NCBI RefSeq assembly: GCF_001713455.1
Contig: NZ_CP016464.1
Coordinates: 3,954,001 to 4,018,000, forward strand
Source of the DNA: Bosea sp. RAC05
GTDB lineage: Bacteria > Pseudomonadota > Alphaproteobacteria > Rhizobiales > Beijerinckiaceae
Length of the DNA stretch: 64,000 bases
Reading direction: 5' to 3'
Of the stretch, positions 9,085 to 17,596 are shown in pieces; position 1 is the first letter of the stretch, and the number at the start of each line of letters is the position of its first letter. A program made the translations under genes and the position numbers. The notes under the pieces were generated by a model, which was not told where the DNA came from, made no database searches, and saw only the letters and a list, made by a program, of their open reading frames with translations.

Positions 9085-9900
9085 TCAGCCCGAAAGCTCC
9101 CCGGCGCGACGTTTGGCGGCAGCCACGGTCTCAACCACCAGCGGCTCCAGCGGCCCCATCAGCACGGACAATCCGGCCGCCGTCGTGCCGGCGGGCGAGG
9201 TCACGTTCTGGCGCAGGGTCGCCGGCGAGAGCGGCGACTGATGGAGCAGTTCGCCCGCCCCCTCGATCGTCGCCCGCGCCAGGCGCTCGGCGATGTCGGC
9301 GGGCAGACCGGCCGCCTTGCCGGCCGCGGCGAGGCACTCGACCAGATGGAAGACATAGGCTGGCCCCGAACCCGACACCGCCGTGACGGCGTCGATCAGC
9401 CCCTCGTCCTCGAGCCATTCCACCGTGCCGATGCTGCGCAGCAGGGCATCGGCCATCGCGCGCTGGGCGCCGGTCACGCCGCGTCCCGCCGCCGCACCCG
9501 TGGCACCGCGCTGGACCGAGGCCGGCAGGTTGGGCATGGCGCGGATCATCGCCGTGGCGTTGGGCAGCCGCGCCGACAGATCCGACAGCGTCTTCCCGGC
9601 CAGGATCGAGATCAGCAGCGTCTCGGGGCGGATCAGCGCCTGCACGGCGGGGGCCGCCGTGTCGAGCATCTGCGGCTTGGTCGCCAGCACCAGCACCTCG
9701 ACGGAGGTCAGCGAGGCCGGATCGGGATTGATCGCCATGCCCTTCGCCGCGGCGAGGCCGACCAGCTCGTCGGAGGGGTGGGGGTCGAACAGGCTGATGC
9801 CGGCCGGATTCATGCCGATCCGCAGCCAGCCCTCCAGCATCGCGCCGCCCATCTTGCCGGCGCCGAGAAGAACGAGGGAGGTCGGCAGGGAACTGGACAT
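9085..9900 (-). CDS. proC: Pyrroline-5-carboxylate reductase
   Basis: A 271-residue enzyme that reduces 1-pyrroline-5-carboxylate to proline with NAD(P)H, the last step of proline synthesis. The Rossmann motif is 'LLGAGKMGGAMLEGWL' at residues 11-26. 'RAMPNLPASVQRGATG' and the C-terminal signature 'DAVTAVSGSGPAYVFHLVEC' are intact. Length and start are standard. Upstream lies a degenerate palindromic repeat. The COQ9-like gene is on the same strand 66 bases downstream of its stop. Confidence 0.95.
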   Translation of the reverse strand: MSSSLPTSLVLLGAGKMGGAMLEGWLRIGMNPAGISLFDPHPSDELVGLAAAKGMAINPDPASLTSVEVLVLATKPQMLDTAAPAVQALIRPETLLISILAGKTLSDLSARLPNATAMIRAMPNLPASVQRGATGAAAGRGVTGAQRAMADALLRSIGTVEWLEDEGLIDAVTAVSGSGPAYVFHLVECLAAAGKAAGLPADIAERLARATIEGAGELLHQSPLSPATLRQNVTSPAGTTAAGLSVLMGPLEPLVVETVAAAKRRAGELSG

Positions 9901-9920
9901 GGCGGCGTCTCTTTGAAAGG

Positions 9921-10003
9921 CGTCATTCTCGGGCTTGGCCCAAGAATCTCTTGCGAGAAAGCCTTCCAGTCATGAGAGGACCGGGTCAAGCCCGGGCAGG
10001 ACG
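9921..10003. repeat. Degenerate CGTCAT-type palindromic element
   Basis: It starts with CGTCATTCTCGGGCTTGG and contains GACCGGGTCAAGCCCGGGC near the other end, the pattern of a long imperfect palindrome ending in CGTCAT / ATGACG. The right end has decayed to AGGACG. It lies between the proC start and the stop of the YbjN-type gene. It is a worn copy of the repeat family at 895, 50002, 57071 and 59869. Confidence 0.5.
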
Positions 10004-10014
10004 ATCCGCGACCC

Positions 10015-10521
10015 TCACGCCTCTCCGACGGTTTCCAGCATCGAGCCTTCGAGCCCTTCGCGGGCCGTCTTGCCGGCCCAGACGACGAACTGGAAGGCCT
10101 GGAAATAGCGCTCGCAGGCGTCGATCGCCGCCTTGATCAGCGCCGCCGCCTGCTCGTCCGTCGGCTCGGCCCCGCCCGAGAGCAGCAGGGCGTGGCGGTA
10201 CATCACCACGTTTTCCGAGCTCCACAGGTCGAAATGGCCGAGCCAGAGCTGCTCGTTGACGAGGCTGACCAGTTGCAGCACCTCGCCGCGCCGCCGCTCC
10301 GGCACCTTCAGATCGAAGGCGCAGGCGACATGGATCGCCTCGACCTCCTCCAGCCAGGTGATCGCGACGTGATAATCCGACCAGCCGCCGGTGACCGCGA
10401 CCGACAGCTCGTCATCGCTGTCGCGGTCGAAGCTCCAGTTGTTGAGGGCGGCGAGCCGCTCGATCAGGTCGAGGGGGTTGGAGGGCCGATCGAGTTCGCC
10501 GTCCAGTTCGAGATCCATCAT
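10015..10521 (-). CDS. YbjN domain protein
   Basis: A 168-residue cytosolic protein starting 'MMDLELDGELDRPSNPLDLI'. The YbjN-type core shows 'WSDYHVAITWLEEVEAIHVA' and 'VNEQLWLGHFDLWSSENVVM'. The family resembles type III secretion chaperone folds and has been linked to stress and motility in enterobacteria; the molecular role is unknown. The start ATG at 10521 has AAGGGC upstream. The open frame continues to 10974 but loses coding character there. It lies upstream of proC on the same strand, with 114 bases between them. Confidence 0.75.
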   Translation of the reverse strand: MMDLELDGELDRPSNPLDLIERLAALNNWSFDRDSDDELSVAVTGGWSDYHVAITWLEEVEAIHVACAFDLKVPERRRGEVLQLVSLVNEQLWLGHFDLWSSENVVMYRHALLLSGGAEPTDEQAAALIKAAIDACERYFQAFQFVVWAGKTAREGLEGSMLETVGEA

Positions 10522-10894
10522 GCCCTTGGGTCCAACTGCCGGCGCCGCGGAGGGCGCGGTCCGGCGCGTTCGAGAACGGGAACACGGCGACGGGAAAACT
10601 GAAGGAACGCAACCCACAGGCGCAGCGCCGGCGGGAGACCGGGTGCAACGCTTCGTCCAACCCAGCCTAAGCGGCTGGACTGACGAATCAATTTCTCCAT
10701 CGACGTTAGCGCAGGGCGTATGACACTCCCAACACGATGTGACGCTCGGCGGATTCGGGGGGAGGCTCAATCCCCATGGCAGCCTGTCCACAGCACATGG
10801 CTGTGGATGCCGGCGCCGCCGGCGCGGCGCCCAACCAGATGCGGGCCGCGTGACCGGCCGGGCTCGCGACCGGATCTGTCGTCGGAACGCGAGG
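10522..10894. other. Intergenic stretch without a supported gene
   Basis: These 373 bases lie upstream of the YbjN gene and downstream of the UbiK gene, both on the minus strand. Open frames here are short or extensions of shadows. Two hairpins are visible: CCAGCC-TAAGC-GGCTGG near 10663-10680, and an 8-bp stem TCCACAGC / GCTGTGGA at 10787-10807. Neither has a T tract. The YbjN promoter should be here but I cannot place it. Confidence 0.5.
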
Positions 10895-11164
10895 TCAGGC
10901 CTTGGCGTCGGACGCCGGCTGGGCCGCGGCCTCGAGCGCAGCGAGGCGGGCCGCGAGCCGGTCGTTCTCCTCACGGGCGAGCACCGCCATCTCGCGCACA
11001 GCCTCGAACTCCTCGCGGGTCACCACGTCGAGGTCCCGCAGCAGGCGCTCGATCTGAGTCTTCACGACGGTCTCGACCTCGCGACGCATGCCCTGCGCGG
11101 CACCGGCGGCGTCGGTGGCGAGGCGGGCGATGTCGTCGAGGATACGGCTGCTGGTCGTGACCAT
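10895..11164 (-). CDS. ubiK: UbiK-type ubiquinone accessory factor (BMFP domain)
   Basis: An 89-residue helical protein. The N-terminal amphipathic helix 'SSRILDDIARLATDAAGAAQ' and the coiled-coil half 'VVTREEFEAVREMAVLAREE' are typical of the UbiK/YqiC family. UbiK binds membrane and assists the later, oxygen-dependent ubiquinone synthesis enzymes in Escherichia coli; I infer the same role here. The conserved 'REEFE' segment is intact. It is divergent from the lipoprotein gene, with 205 bases between them. Confidence 0.8.
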   Translation of the reverse strand: MVTTSSRILDDIARLATDAAGAAQGMRREVETVVKTQIERLLRDLDVVTREEFEAVREMAVLAREENDRLAARLAALEAAAQPASDAKA

Positions 11165-11369
11165 GGGGGCTCTCCGGACAAAGGCCCGTCGGGGCCGGCT
11201 TCACCGCTATATGGGGGAGGACGAGGCCTCCCGCAATCGGACGGAGCGCCACGGGCCGGCCGCCGCGAACGGCCTGTCTGGACCTGCGCGGCACATCGGC
11301 CTAGAAAGGCCGCACAGGGACTACAAAACACTCCAACCCGTAAGCGACCAAAGACAAGCGGGAGGCGTC

Positions 11370-11954
11370 ATGATCATTCGTTTCAGCGGCCCGGTCCTCG
11401 GGGCGGCCGCCGCGCTCGCGCTCGCGGGCTGCCAGGAAACCACCACCGCCGCGCGCCCCCGGGTGGACGCACCGGGCGTTCCGGTCTCGGTCCAGAGCAT
11501 TTCCGGCGCGCCCGATTCGGTGACGACCCGCTTCGCCGGCCTGCTCGGCGAGGCCGCCGCCGAGCGTCGCATGGAGATCGTGCCCGGCGACAAGCCGGCC
11601 CGCTTCCGCGTCCGCGGCTATCTCACCGCCCAGCCGACCGAGGACGGGCAGACCGCGCTCGCCTTCGTCTGGGACGTCTATGACGAGAGCAAGAAGCGCG
11701 CGCAGCGGGTCCAGGGCGAGAGCCTCGGCCGCCGGGGCGGCGGGTCCGATCCCTGGTCGGGCATCGACCAGACCGTCGTCGCCAAGGCCGCGGCCGAATC
11801 GATGGATGCGATCGCGAGCTTCCTGGTGACGACGCCCGCCGTCGGGGCCGTTCTGCCGGCCGACAAGGCCAAGGCGGCGGACGCGCAGGCCAATAACCTC
11901 AAGGCCACCACGGCAGCCAGGACCGCTTCGGCGCCGGCTGGCAAAAAGCTCTAG
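11370..11954 (+). CDS. Predicted lipoprotein of unknown function
   Basis: A 194-residue protein with a signal peptide ending in the lipobox LALAGC; Cys21 would be lipidated. The mature part has a compact domain with 'RFRVRGYLTAQPTEDGQTAL' and 'FVWDVYDESKKRAQRVQGES', like small alphaproteobacterial lipoproteins of unknown role. The C terminus is Ala/Lys-rich and probably disordered. GGGAGG directly before ATG 11370 decides the start over the longer frame. It is probably attached to the inner or outer membrane on the periplasmic side. I do not recognise a named family. Confidence 0.75.
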   Translation: MIIRFSGPVLGAAAALALAGCQETTTAARPRVDAPGVPVSVQSISGAPDSVTTRFAGLLGEAAAERRMEIVPGDKPARFRVRGYLTAQPTEDGQTALAFVWDVYDESKKRAQRVQGESLGRRGGGSDPWSGIDQTVVAKAAAESMDAIASFLVTTPAVGAVLPADKAKAADAQANNLKATTAARTASAPAGKKL

Positions 11955-11985
11955 CGGGCAAGCGAAGTCGCTCCGGCACCTCTGT

Positions 11986-12876
11986 TCAATCGTCGCTGTG
12001 CGTCTTGTAAACGCCGCCATTCCTGACCGTGCCGGGAATGGAGCCGGGAAACGAGGCCTCGTTACCGCCCATCCATTGAATCCAGCCCCCATCGGCCAGA
12101 TAGCGGCGCCCCTGCACGATACCTGACATGGTCGAGCCATCGGTGATCACGATCTCGGATTTGGCCAGCGCATAAGCGATAGTCTTGAAGGACGCATCCG
12201 CCAGGAAGTCGACCGTCGCGGCGTTCAGGCGAATCTGGCCGTTGTGCGAGGCATTCAACCAGTATCCGCTGCGCCCTCGCACCACCATGGCGCCGCTCAG
12301 TTCCACATAGCCGTCACGCGTCGCATAGACATGCGCCGATTCGCCCGGGTGCGGATGACCTTCGAAGACCACGTCGGAGCCGAAGAGGCGCGCGCCGTGA
12401 ACGGCGACCAGCGCGTGCCGCCCCGGCGATGGCCGAAGCGTCAGCCACGACAGGCTGACGATGTTGTAGAACGACCCCAGAATGCATTCGCGGCCGGACG
12501 GCGCGAGGATCACATCCGCAGCATCGCCGGTCGCACCGACGATGGAAAGCTTGCCGGTGAGATCATGAACGATCTCGATCGTCTCGGTCCAGGTGACCGG
12601 ATAGGTCGGCCCTCCAATCGAGATTGTCACCCGGAATCCGGCCTGGTCGAGCTTCGCAGCTGTCGCCAGTGCCTTTGCGACCGTTCGGAAAGCCGCATTC
12701 GCCGCATTGAAGAGCCCATGATTGTCATCATTGCCATCGGAGCGGACAAAATAGATGCGCGGCGTGACGAGAACCTCGCGTGGAGTCGGCGCCTGTGCCT
12801 GACCCTGGCGCAGGAATCCTGTCGTCGCAGCGACGCCCGCCAAGCCTGCCAGAACAGCGCGTCGTGGATAGCTCAT
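11986..12876 (-). CDS. Tat-exported beta-helix protein resembling phage tail proteins
   Basis: A 296-residue protein with a twin-arginine leader ('MSYPRRAVLAGLAGVAATTG'). The mature part opens with 'IYFVRSDGNDDNHGL' and 'AFRTVAKALATAAKLD', an entry motif common in phage tail spikes and right-handed beta-helix proteins. Beta-helix-like repeats follow, and it ends 'NGGVYKTHSDD'. GAGGGGCGGG precedes the ATG at 12876, so upstream in-frame starts to 12978 are less likely. I counted about 55% GC over 12721-12780, lower than the surroundings, which suggests transfer. No phage genes adjoin it. It may act on or bind a polysaccharide, but no catalytic residues are recognised. Confidence 0.65.
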   Translation of the reverse strand: MSYPRRAVLAGLAGVAATTGFLRQGQAQAPTPREVLVTPRIYFVRSDGNDDNHGLFNAANAAFRTVAKALATAAKLDQAGFRVTISIGGPTYPVTWTETIEIVHDLTGKLSIVGATGDAADVILAPSGRECILGSFYNIVSLSWLTLRPSPGRHALVAVHGARLFGSDVVFEGHPHPGESAHVYATRDGYVELSGAMVVRGRSGYWLNASHNGQIRLNAATVDFLADASFKTIAYALAKSEIVITDGSTMSGIVQGRRYLADGGWIQWMGGNEASFPGSIPGTVRNGGVYKTHSDD

Positions 12877-13211
12877 CGCCCGCCCCTCGCAGGCCATCGC
12901 AAAACGGGGAGGAACGCGGTCACAGGTCTGAACGACATCGCCACGTTTGGAACTCCCGCAATCCGGAACCGTCAGCATCGCACAGTTGAAGCCTCATGCA
13001 CCTCAGCAAACCGCGAGGATGCGCCACGGTTCCATTCGCGATGCTGCGGCCGCCCCGGAGTCTGCCACGCCTGCAAGGATCGAGGGCGCTGCTTTCCGTG
13101 TGTCTTTCGCAGTGCAGCGGTCGACTCACCGTCACACCGCTGTTAAGAGCGCTGCCATCAGGGCCGGCCGTGCGCCGGCCATCCAGCCCCGTTCCAATGG
13201 TGCGCCACGGC
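12877..13211. other. Intergenic stretch before prs
   Basis: These 335 bases separate the divergent beta-helix gene and prs. I see no convincing gene; frames running into prs from upstream lack its conserved start. AGCGGT (13116-13121) and ACCGCT (13136-13141) form a small inverted repeat that may be part of a prs control region. No clear -35/-10 pair was found. Confidence 0.45.
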
Positions 13212-14156
13212 ATGCCCTCTTCTTTCAAAGTCGTCGCCGGCAATTCCAACCGGCCGCTTGCGGAAGCCATCTGCACCCATCTCGGCATCCCCCTGGCCAA
13301 GGCGTCGGTGCGTCGCTTCGCCGACATGGAGGTCTTCGTCGAGATCCAGGAGAATGTGCGCGGACAGGACGTCTTCATCATCCAGTCCACCTCCTTCCCG
13401 ACCAACGACCACCTGATGGAGCTGCTGATCATCACGGACGCGCTGCGCCGCTCCTCGGCGCGCCGCATCACGGCGGTGATCCCGTATTTCGGCTATGCCC
13501 GGCAGGACCGGCGCGCCTCGGGCCGCACGCCGATCTCGGCCAAGCTCGTCGCCAACCTGATCACCCATGCCGGCGTCGACCGCGTGCTGACGCTCGATCT
13601 CCATGCCGGGCAGATCCAGGGCTTCTTCGACATCCCGACCGACAACCTGTTCGGCGCCCCCCTGATGTCGCGCGACATCAAGGAGCGGCTCGACTACAAG
13701 AACGCCATGGTCGTCTCGCCGGACGTCGGCGGCGTCGTGCGCGCCCGTGCGCTGGCCAAGCGCATCGACGCGCCGCTCGCCATCGTCGACAAGCGCCGCG
13801 ACAGGCCGGGCGAATCCGAAGTCATGAACATCATCGGCTCGGTCGAGGGCCGCTCCTGCATCCTGCTCGACGACATCGTCGATTCCGGCGGCACGCTCGT
13901 GAATGCGGCCGAGGCGCTGCTCGAACAGGGCGCCCGCGAGGTCTACGCCTACATCACCCATGGCGTGCTCTCGGGCGGCGCGGTGGCGCGCATCGCCAAT
14001 TCGAAGCTGAAGGAGCTGGTGATCACCGATTCGATCATGCCGACCGAGGCGGTGAAGGTGGCGCGCAACATCCGCGTCCTCTCGATCGCCCAGCTGATGG
14101 GCGAGGCGATCGAGCGCACGGCGCAGGAAACCAGCGTCTCCAGCCTGTTCGACTGA
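13212..14156 (+). CDS. prs: Ribose-phosphate pyrophosphokinase
   Basis: A 314-residue enzyme that makes PRPP from ribose 5-phosphate and ATP, feeding purine, pyrimidine, histidine and NAD synthesis. It has the ATP-side flexible-loop block '[18 protein letters not shown]', the metal/ribose motif '[18 protein letters not shown]' and the PRPP loop '[12 protein letters not shown]'. The length is normal when started at ATG 13212 ('[15 protein letters not shown]'); ATG 13197 is also in frame. PRPP is also the substrate of the apt product at 39 kb. The queC gene follows 19 bases later on the same strand. Confidence 0.96.
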   Translation: MPSSFKVVAGNSNRPLAEAICTHLGIPLAKASVRRFADMEVFVEIQENVRGQDVFIIQSTSFPTNDHLMELLIITDALRRSSARRITAVIPYFGYARQDRRASGRTPISAKLVANLITHAGVDRVLTLDLHAGQIQGFFDIPTDNLFGAPLMSRDIKERLDYKNAMVVSPDVGGVVRARALAKRIDAPLAIVDKRRDRPGESEVMNIIGSVEGRSCILLDDIVDSGGTLVNAAEALLEQGAREVYAYITHGVLSGGAVARIANSKLKELVITDSIMPTEAVKVARNIRVLSIAQLMGEAIERTAQETSVSSLFD

Positions 14157-14175
14157 TGCCGGGGCGCCGCGCGTC

Positions 14176-14901
14176 ATGACCTCCCGCGCCCTCGTCCTGT
14201 TCTCGGGCGGGCAGGACTCCACCGTCGCCCTCGCCTGGGCGCTCGAGCGCTTCGACGCGGTCGAGACCGTCGGCTTCGACTACGGCCAGCGCCACCGCGT
14301 CGAGCTCGACTGCCGCGAGACGATCCGGAGAGCCCTGCCCGCACTCTCGCCGCGCTATGCGCAGCGTCTCGGCGCCGACCACATGGTCGATCTCGCCGCG
14401 CTCGGCGCGATCTCCGAGACGGCGCTGACCCGCGACACGGAAATCGCCTTCGCCGAGACGGGGCTGCCGACCACCTTCGTGCCGGGCCGCAACCTGATCT
14501 TCCTGACCTTCGCGGCGGCGCTGGCCTATCGCCGGGGCGCCAAGCACATCGTGCTCGGCGTCTGCGAGACCGACTATTCCGGCTATCCCGACTGCCGCGA
14601 CGACACGATCAAGGCAATGCAGGTCGCGCTCGGCCTCGGGCTCGACCGAAGGCTCGTGCTGCACACACCGCTGATGTGGCGCGACAAGGCGCAGACCTTC
14701 GCGCTGGCGCGTGCGCTCGGCGGCGAGGCCCTGCTCGATCTGGTGGTCGAGCAGAGCCATAGCTGCTATCTCGGCGACCGTTCGACCCGGCACCCCTGGG
14801 GCTATGGCTGCGGCGGCTGCCCCGCCTGCGAGCTGCGGGCCAAAGGCTACGCCGCCTATCTGATTGCTCCCGACGACAGCGGACCTTCCCATGACTCTTG
14901 A
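14176..14901 (+). CDS. queC: 7-cyano-7-deazaguanine synthase
   Basis: A 241-residue ATP-dependent enzyme that turns 7-carboxy-7-deazaguanine into preQ0 in the queuosine pathway. The PP-loop is '[19 protein letters not shown]' at residues 8-26. Zinc-binding cysteines lie near the C terminus ('[10 protein letters not shown]' and '[12 protein letters not shown]'), and '[18 protein letters not shown]' and '[11 protein letters not shown]' are family blocks. It overlaps the next gene, a precursor transporter, by 11 bases, so the pair is coupled and serves the same pathway. Confidence 0.95.
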   Translation: MTSRALVLFSGGQDSTVALAWALERFDAVETVGFDYGQRHRVELDCRETIRRALPALSPRYAQRLGADHMVDLAALGAISETALTRDTEIAFAETGLPTTFVPGRNLIFLTFAAALAYRRGAKHIVLGVCETDYSGYPDCRDDTIKAMQVALGLGLDRRLVLHTPLMWRDKAQTFALARALGGEALLDLVVEQSHSCYLGDRSTRHPWGYGCGGCPACELRAKGYAAYLIAPDDSGPSHDS

Positions 14902-15454
14902 CCGTCAGCGCCGGATCGAAGGGCTCGTCGCCCTCGTCCTCTTCGCCCTGACCATTCCCGCCGCGAACTGGCTGATCGGCAATGCCGGCACCGTCTGCGT
15001 GCCCAACGGCCCCTGCCTCGTCCCGGTCTGGCCCGGCATCAAGGCCCCCAGCGGCGTGCTGATGATCGGCCTCGCCCTCGTGCTGCGCGACCTCGTCCAG
15101 CGCCGTCTGGGCACGGCCGCCGGCCTCGGCGCCATCGCGGTCGGCGCGGCGATCTCCGGCTTCGTCGCCCCGCCGGCGATCGTCGTCGCCTCGGTGGCCG
15201 CTTTCCTGCTCTCCGAACTCGCCGATTTCGCCGTCTACACGCCGCTGCAGAAGCGCCGCTTCGTCACGGCCGTGATCGCGTCCGGCCTGGTCGGGCTCGT
15301 GGTCGACTCGATCGTCTTCCTGCAGCTCGCTTTCGGCAGCCTCGATTTCCTCAGCGGCCAGATCATCGGCAAGGCCTGGATGATCGTGCTCGCCCTGCCG
15401 CTGATGCATCTGCTGCGCCGCCGCGACGAGCGGCTGGGGCTCGCCCCCGCCTGA
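14891..15454 (+). CDS. Queuosine precursor transporter (VUT/YhhQ family)
   Basis: A 187-residue inner-membrane protein with about five or six hydrophobic segments. '[18 protein letters not shown]' and '[18 protein letters not shown]' match the vitamin-uptake-transporter-like YhhQ/QueT group, whose members import preQ0 or preQ1. The start ATG 14891 lies inside the end of queC. Having both QueC and an importer suggests the cell can make preQ0 and also salvage it. A clear terminator follows 5 bases after the stop, ending the unit. Confidence 0.85.
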   Translation: MTLDRQRRIEGLVALVLFALTIPAANWLIGNAGTVCVPNGPCLVPVWPGIKAPSGVLMIGLALVLRDLVQRRLGTAAGLGAIAVGAAISGFVAPPAIVVASVAAFLLSELADFAVYTPLQKRRFVTAVIASGLVGLVVDSIVFLQLAFGSLDFLSGQIIGKAWMIVLALPLMHLLRRRDERLGLAPA

Positions 15455-15459
15455 TGTTC

Positions 15460-15492
15460 GGGCCCCAGGGCCACGCGACGGGGCCCTTTTTT
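15460..15492 (+). terminator. Rho-independent terminator after the queC operon
   Basis: A 7-bp all-GC stem, GGGCCCC (15460-15466) with GGGGCCC (15480-15486), has a 13-base loop and is followed directly by six T bases (15487-15492). It lies 5 bases after the transporter stop and before the next gene, so it ends the queC unit. Confidence 0.85.
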
Positions 15493-15590
15493 GCACGTTC
15501 GTGGCGGGGTGCGGACAATTTGAGCCAACGCCGCAACGCCGACTTCATGGCAAGGTGCGATCGTTGCCCCATCGTTACATGGGGCCGGCA

Positions 15591-17456
15591 ATGCACGAAG
15601 ACCGTTCGTCAGAACGTCTGCAAGCGCTGCAGAACGAGATCCTGGTGTCCATCGCCCGCGGTGAGGCGCTCTGCACCATCATGGAACGCCTGTGCCTGCG
15701 TGCCGAAGCGATCGCACCGGGCGTCATCTGCTCCGTCCTGACGCTCGACGAGGAGCGGCGCCTCGTCTCGCTGGCCACGCCCTCTCTCCCGGCGTCCTAC
15801 GCGGCCGCCATCACGGGTGTCGCGGTCGGCCCGCGCGTCGGCTCCTGCGGCACCGCGATCCACCGCGGCGAGCCCGTCTGCGTCACCGACATCGCGAACG
15901 ACCCGCTCTGGCGGGGTTTTGAGGATCTCGTGCTGCCGCTCGGCCTGCGGGCCTGCTGGTCCAGCCCCATCAAGGCCCGCGATGGCCGCGTCGTCGGCAG
16001 CTTCGCCTTCTACTATGACCGGCCGCGCGGCCCCGATGAACTCGAGCGCCAGATCGTCGAGACCTGCGTCCATCTCTGCGCGATCGCGATCGAGCACGAG
16101 GAGGTTCGCTCCCGCAATCATCGGCTGGCCTATTACGACACGCTGACGGCGCTCCCGAACCGGGCGAGCTTCAACGAGGCGATCACGCGCCTGACCGCCG
16201 CGACGCCGCTCGATTTCGGCCTGATGCTGATCGACATCGATCACCTGAAGGTGGTCAACGACACGATGGGCCATGCCGCGGGCGACGCGCTCATCGCGAC
16301 GGTGGGCCTCCGGATCCAGTCCGTGGCGGGCGAGGCCGTGGCCTATCGCATCGGCGGCGACGAGTTCGCCGTGATCCTGCCGCGAGGAACGACGGCCGCG
16401 CAGATGCGGGCCACCGCCTGTGCCATCCTCGCCGCGATGGCCACCCCGCTCGATCACGACGGACACGGCATCATGCCGAGCGTCACCATCGGCGCCGCCC
16501 TGGCGGGCGAGGATGGCGAGGAGGGCGTCACCCTGCGTCAGAATGCCGATTTTGCACTCTATCACGCCAAGGAGACCCGTCGCGGCGGCTATGTCCGCTT
16601 CAAGGACGGTCTGCGAACCTCGATGACGCGGCGCCTCCAGATCAAGCGCGACGTCGATGTCGCCCTGACCGAGGGCCGGATCATTCCCTATTACCAGCCG
16701 GTCCTGCGGATCGACACCGACGAGATCGTCGGTCTGGAGGCGCTCGCCCGCATGCGCATGCCGGATGGGCGCGTCGCCTCCGCCGTCGAATTCCAAGAGG
16801 CGATGGCCGACCCCAAGGTGGCCCACCGCATCACCGGGCAGATGCTGAACGCCGTGGCGGCCGACATGGCCGCCTGGCAGAGCGCCGGCATCCCGTTCCA
16901 GCATGTCGGCATGAACGTGACCTCCGCCGACTTCCAGAAGGGCGATCTCGTCCAGCGCATCGTCCGGGCCATGGAGCGCACCGGCGTGTCGCCCCGGCAC
17001 CTGGTGGTCGAGATCACCGAGCAGGTCTTCATGGGCCGGAGCAAGGACGGCGTCGCCCGCACGATCGCGGCGCTGCGCGAGCGCGGCATCTGCGTGGCGC
17101 TCGATGATTTCGGCACGGGCTTCGCCTCCCTCACACATCTGCTCGATTTCCCCGTCGACATCATCAAGATCGACCGTTCCTTCATCGCCGCCGCCCAGAC
17201 CAGCACGAAGAGCAGCGTCATCGTCGAGGCGATGGTCGGCATCGCCCACCGGCTCGGCATGCGGATCATCACCGAAGGCATCGAGACGCAGGCCCAGGCC
17301 GAATGGCTCCAGTCCATGGGCTGCCGGCTCGGCCAGGGCTTCCTCTATGCCCAGGCCCTGCCGGCCGGCATCGTCGGCGAGCTCCTGCAGCGCTTCGGCG
17401 CCAAGCCGGACAGGGCGGCACGCCCGCTTCGGGGCGTCACCGCCTCCGCAGCCTGA
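15591..17456 (+). CDS. GAF-GGDEF-EAL cyclic-di-GMP protein
   Basis: A 621-residue cytosolic protein with three domains. A GAF sensor (about 20-165) has 'GPRVGSCGTAIHRGEPVCVT'. A GGDEF domain with intact active site ('YRIGGDEFAVIL') follows, then an EAL phosphodiesterase domain with 'VGLEALARM', 'EITEQVF', 'ALDDFGTGFASL', 'KIDRSFI' and 'GQGFLYAQ'. Both catalytic motifs are intact, so both making and breaking cyclic-di-GMP are possible. The RxxD inhibitory site is missing before GGDEF. I chose ATG 15591; ATG 15579 and upstream codons are alternatives. It is probably monocistronic, lying between two terminator-like hairpins. Confidence 0.92.
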   Translation: MHEDRSSERLQALQNEILVSIARGEALCTIMERLCLRAEAIAPGVICSVLTLDEERRLVSLATPSLPASYAAAITGVAVGPRVGSCGTAIHRGEPVCVTDIANDPLWRGFEDLVLPLGLRACWSSPIKARDGRVVGSFAFYYDRPRGPDELERQIVETCVHLCAIAIEHEEVRSRNHRLAYYDTLTALPNRASFNEAITRLTAATPLDFGLMLIDIDHLKVVNDTMGHAAGDALIATVGLRIQSVAGEAVAYRIGGDEFAVILPRGTTAAQMRATACAILAAMATPLDHDGHGIMPSVTIGAALAGEDGEEGVTLRQNADFALYHAKETRRGGYVRFKDGLRTSMTRRLQIKRDVDVALTEGRIIPYYQPVLRIDTDEIVGLEALARMRMPDGRVASAVEFQEAMADPKVAHRITGQMLNAVAADMAAWQSAGIPFQHVGMNVTSADFQKGDLVQRIVRAMERTGVSPRHLVVEITEQVFMGRSKDGVARTIAALRERGICVALDDFGTGFASLTHLLDFPVDIIKIDRSFIAAAQTSTKSSVIVEAMVGIAHRLGMRIITEGIETQAQAEWLQSMGCRLGQGFLYAQALPAGIVGELLQRFGAKPDRAARPLRGVTASAA

Positions 17457-17468
17457 CGCATCGCGGAC

Positions 17469-17497
17469 TTGAGATCGCGGTTCTTTTCGCTTATGAG
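17469..17497 (+). promoter_or_regulatory. Candidate promoter for rplY
   Basis: TTGAGA (17469-17474) and TATGAG (17492-17497) are exactly 17 bases apart, starting 13 bases after the previous stop. Transcription from here would give an rplY leader of about 90 bases containing the hairpin at 17550. Confidence 0.5.
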
Positions 17498-17549
17498 CCT
17501 GCCAGCGCCCGACTGACACCCTTGGAGGCACGGGCGCCGAACCGCAAAG

Positions 17550-17577
17550 AGGCCGCCTGCTGGCGGCCTTGTCTTTT
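17550..17577 (+). promoter_or_regulatory. Terminator-like hairpin in the rplY leader
   Basis: GGCCGCC (17551-17557) pairs with GGCGGCC (17562-17568) around the loop TGCT, with one extra A-T pair, and is followed by TTGTCTTTT. It lies between the candidate promoter and the rplY start. It either ends the GGDEF-EAL transcript or attenuates rplY; which one cannot be told from the sequence. Confidence 0.55.
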
Positions 17578-17596
17578 CAAGCAAGGATTCAAAACC

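Noticed and set aside
10787..10807. TCCACAGC/GCTGTGGA pair resembling DnaA boxes
   Set aside because: Only one inverted pair with imperfect match, no cluster, no AT-rich unwinding region and no origin-linked gene nearby. A simple hairpin is enough.
10522..10974. N-terminal extension of the YbjN protein
   Set aside because: The extra 151 residues are Arg/Pro/Ser-rich and the good start and ribosome site are at 10521.
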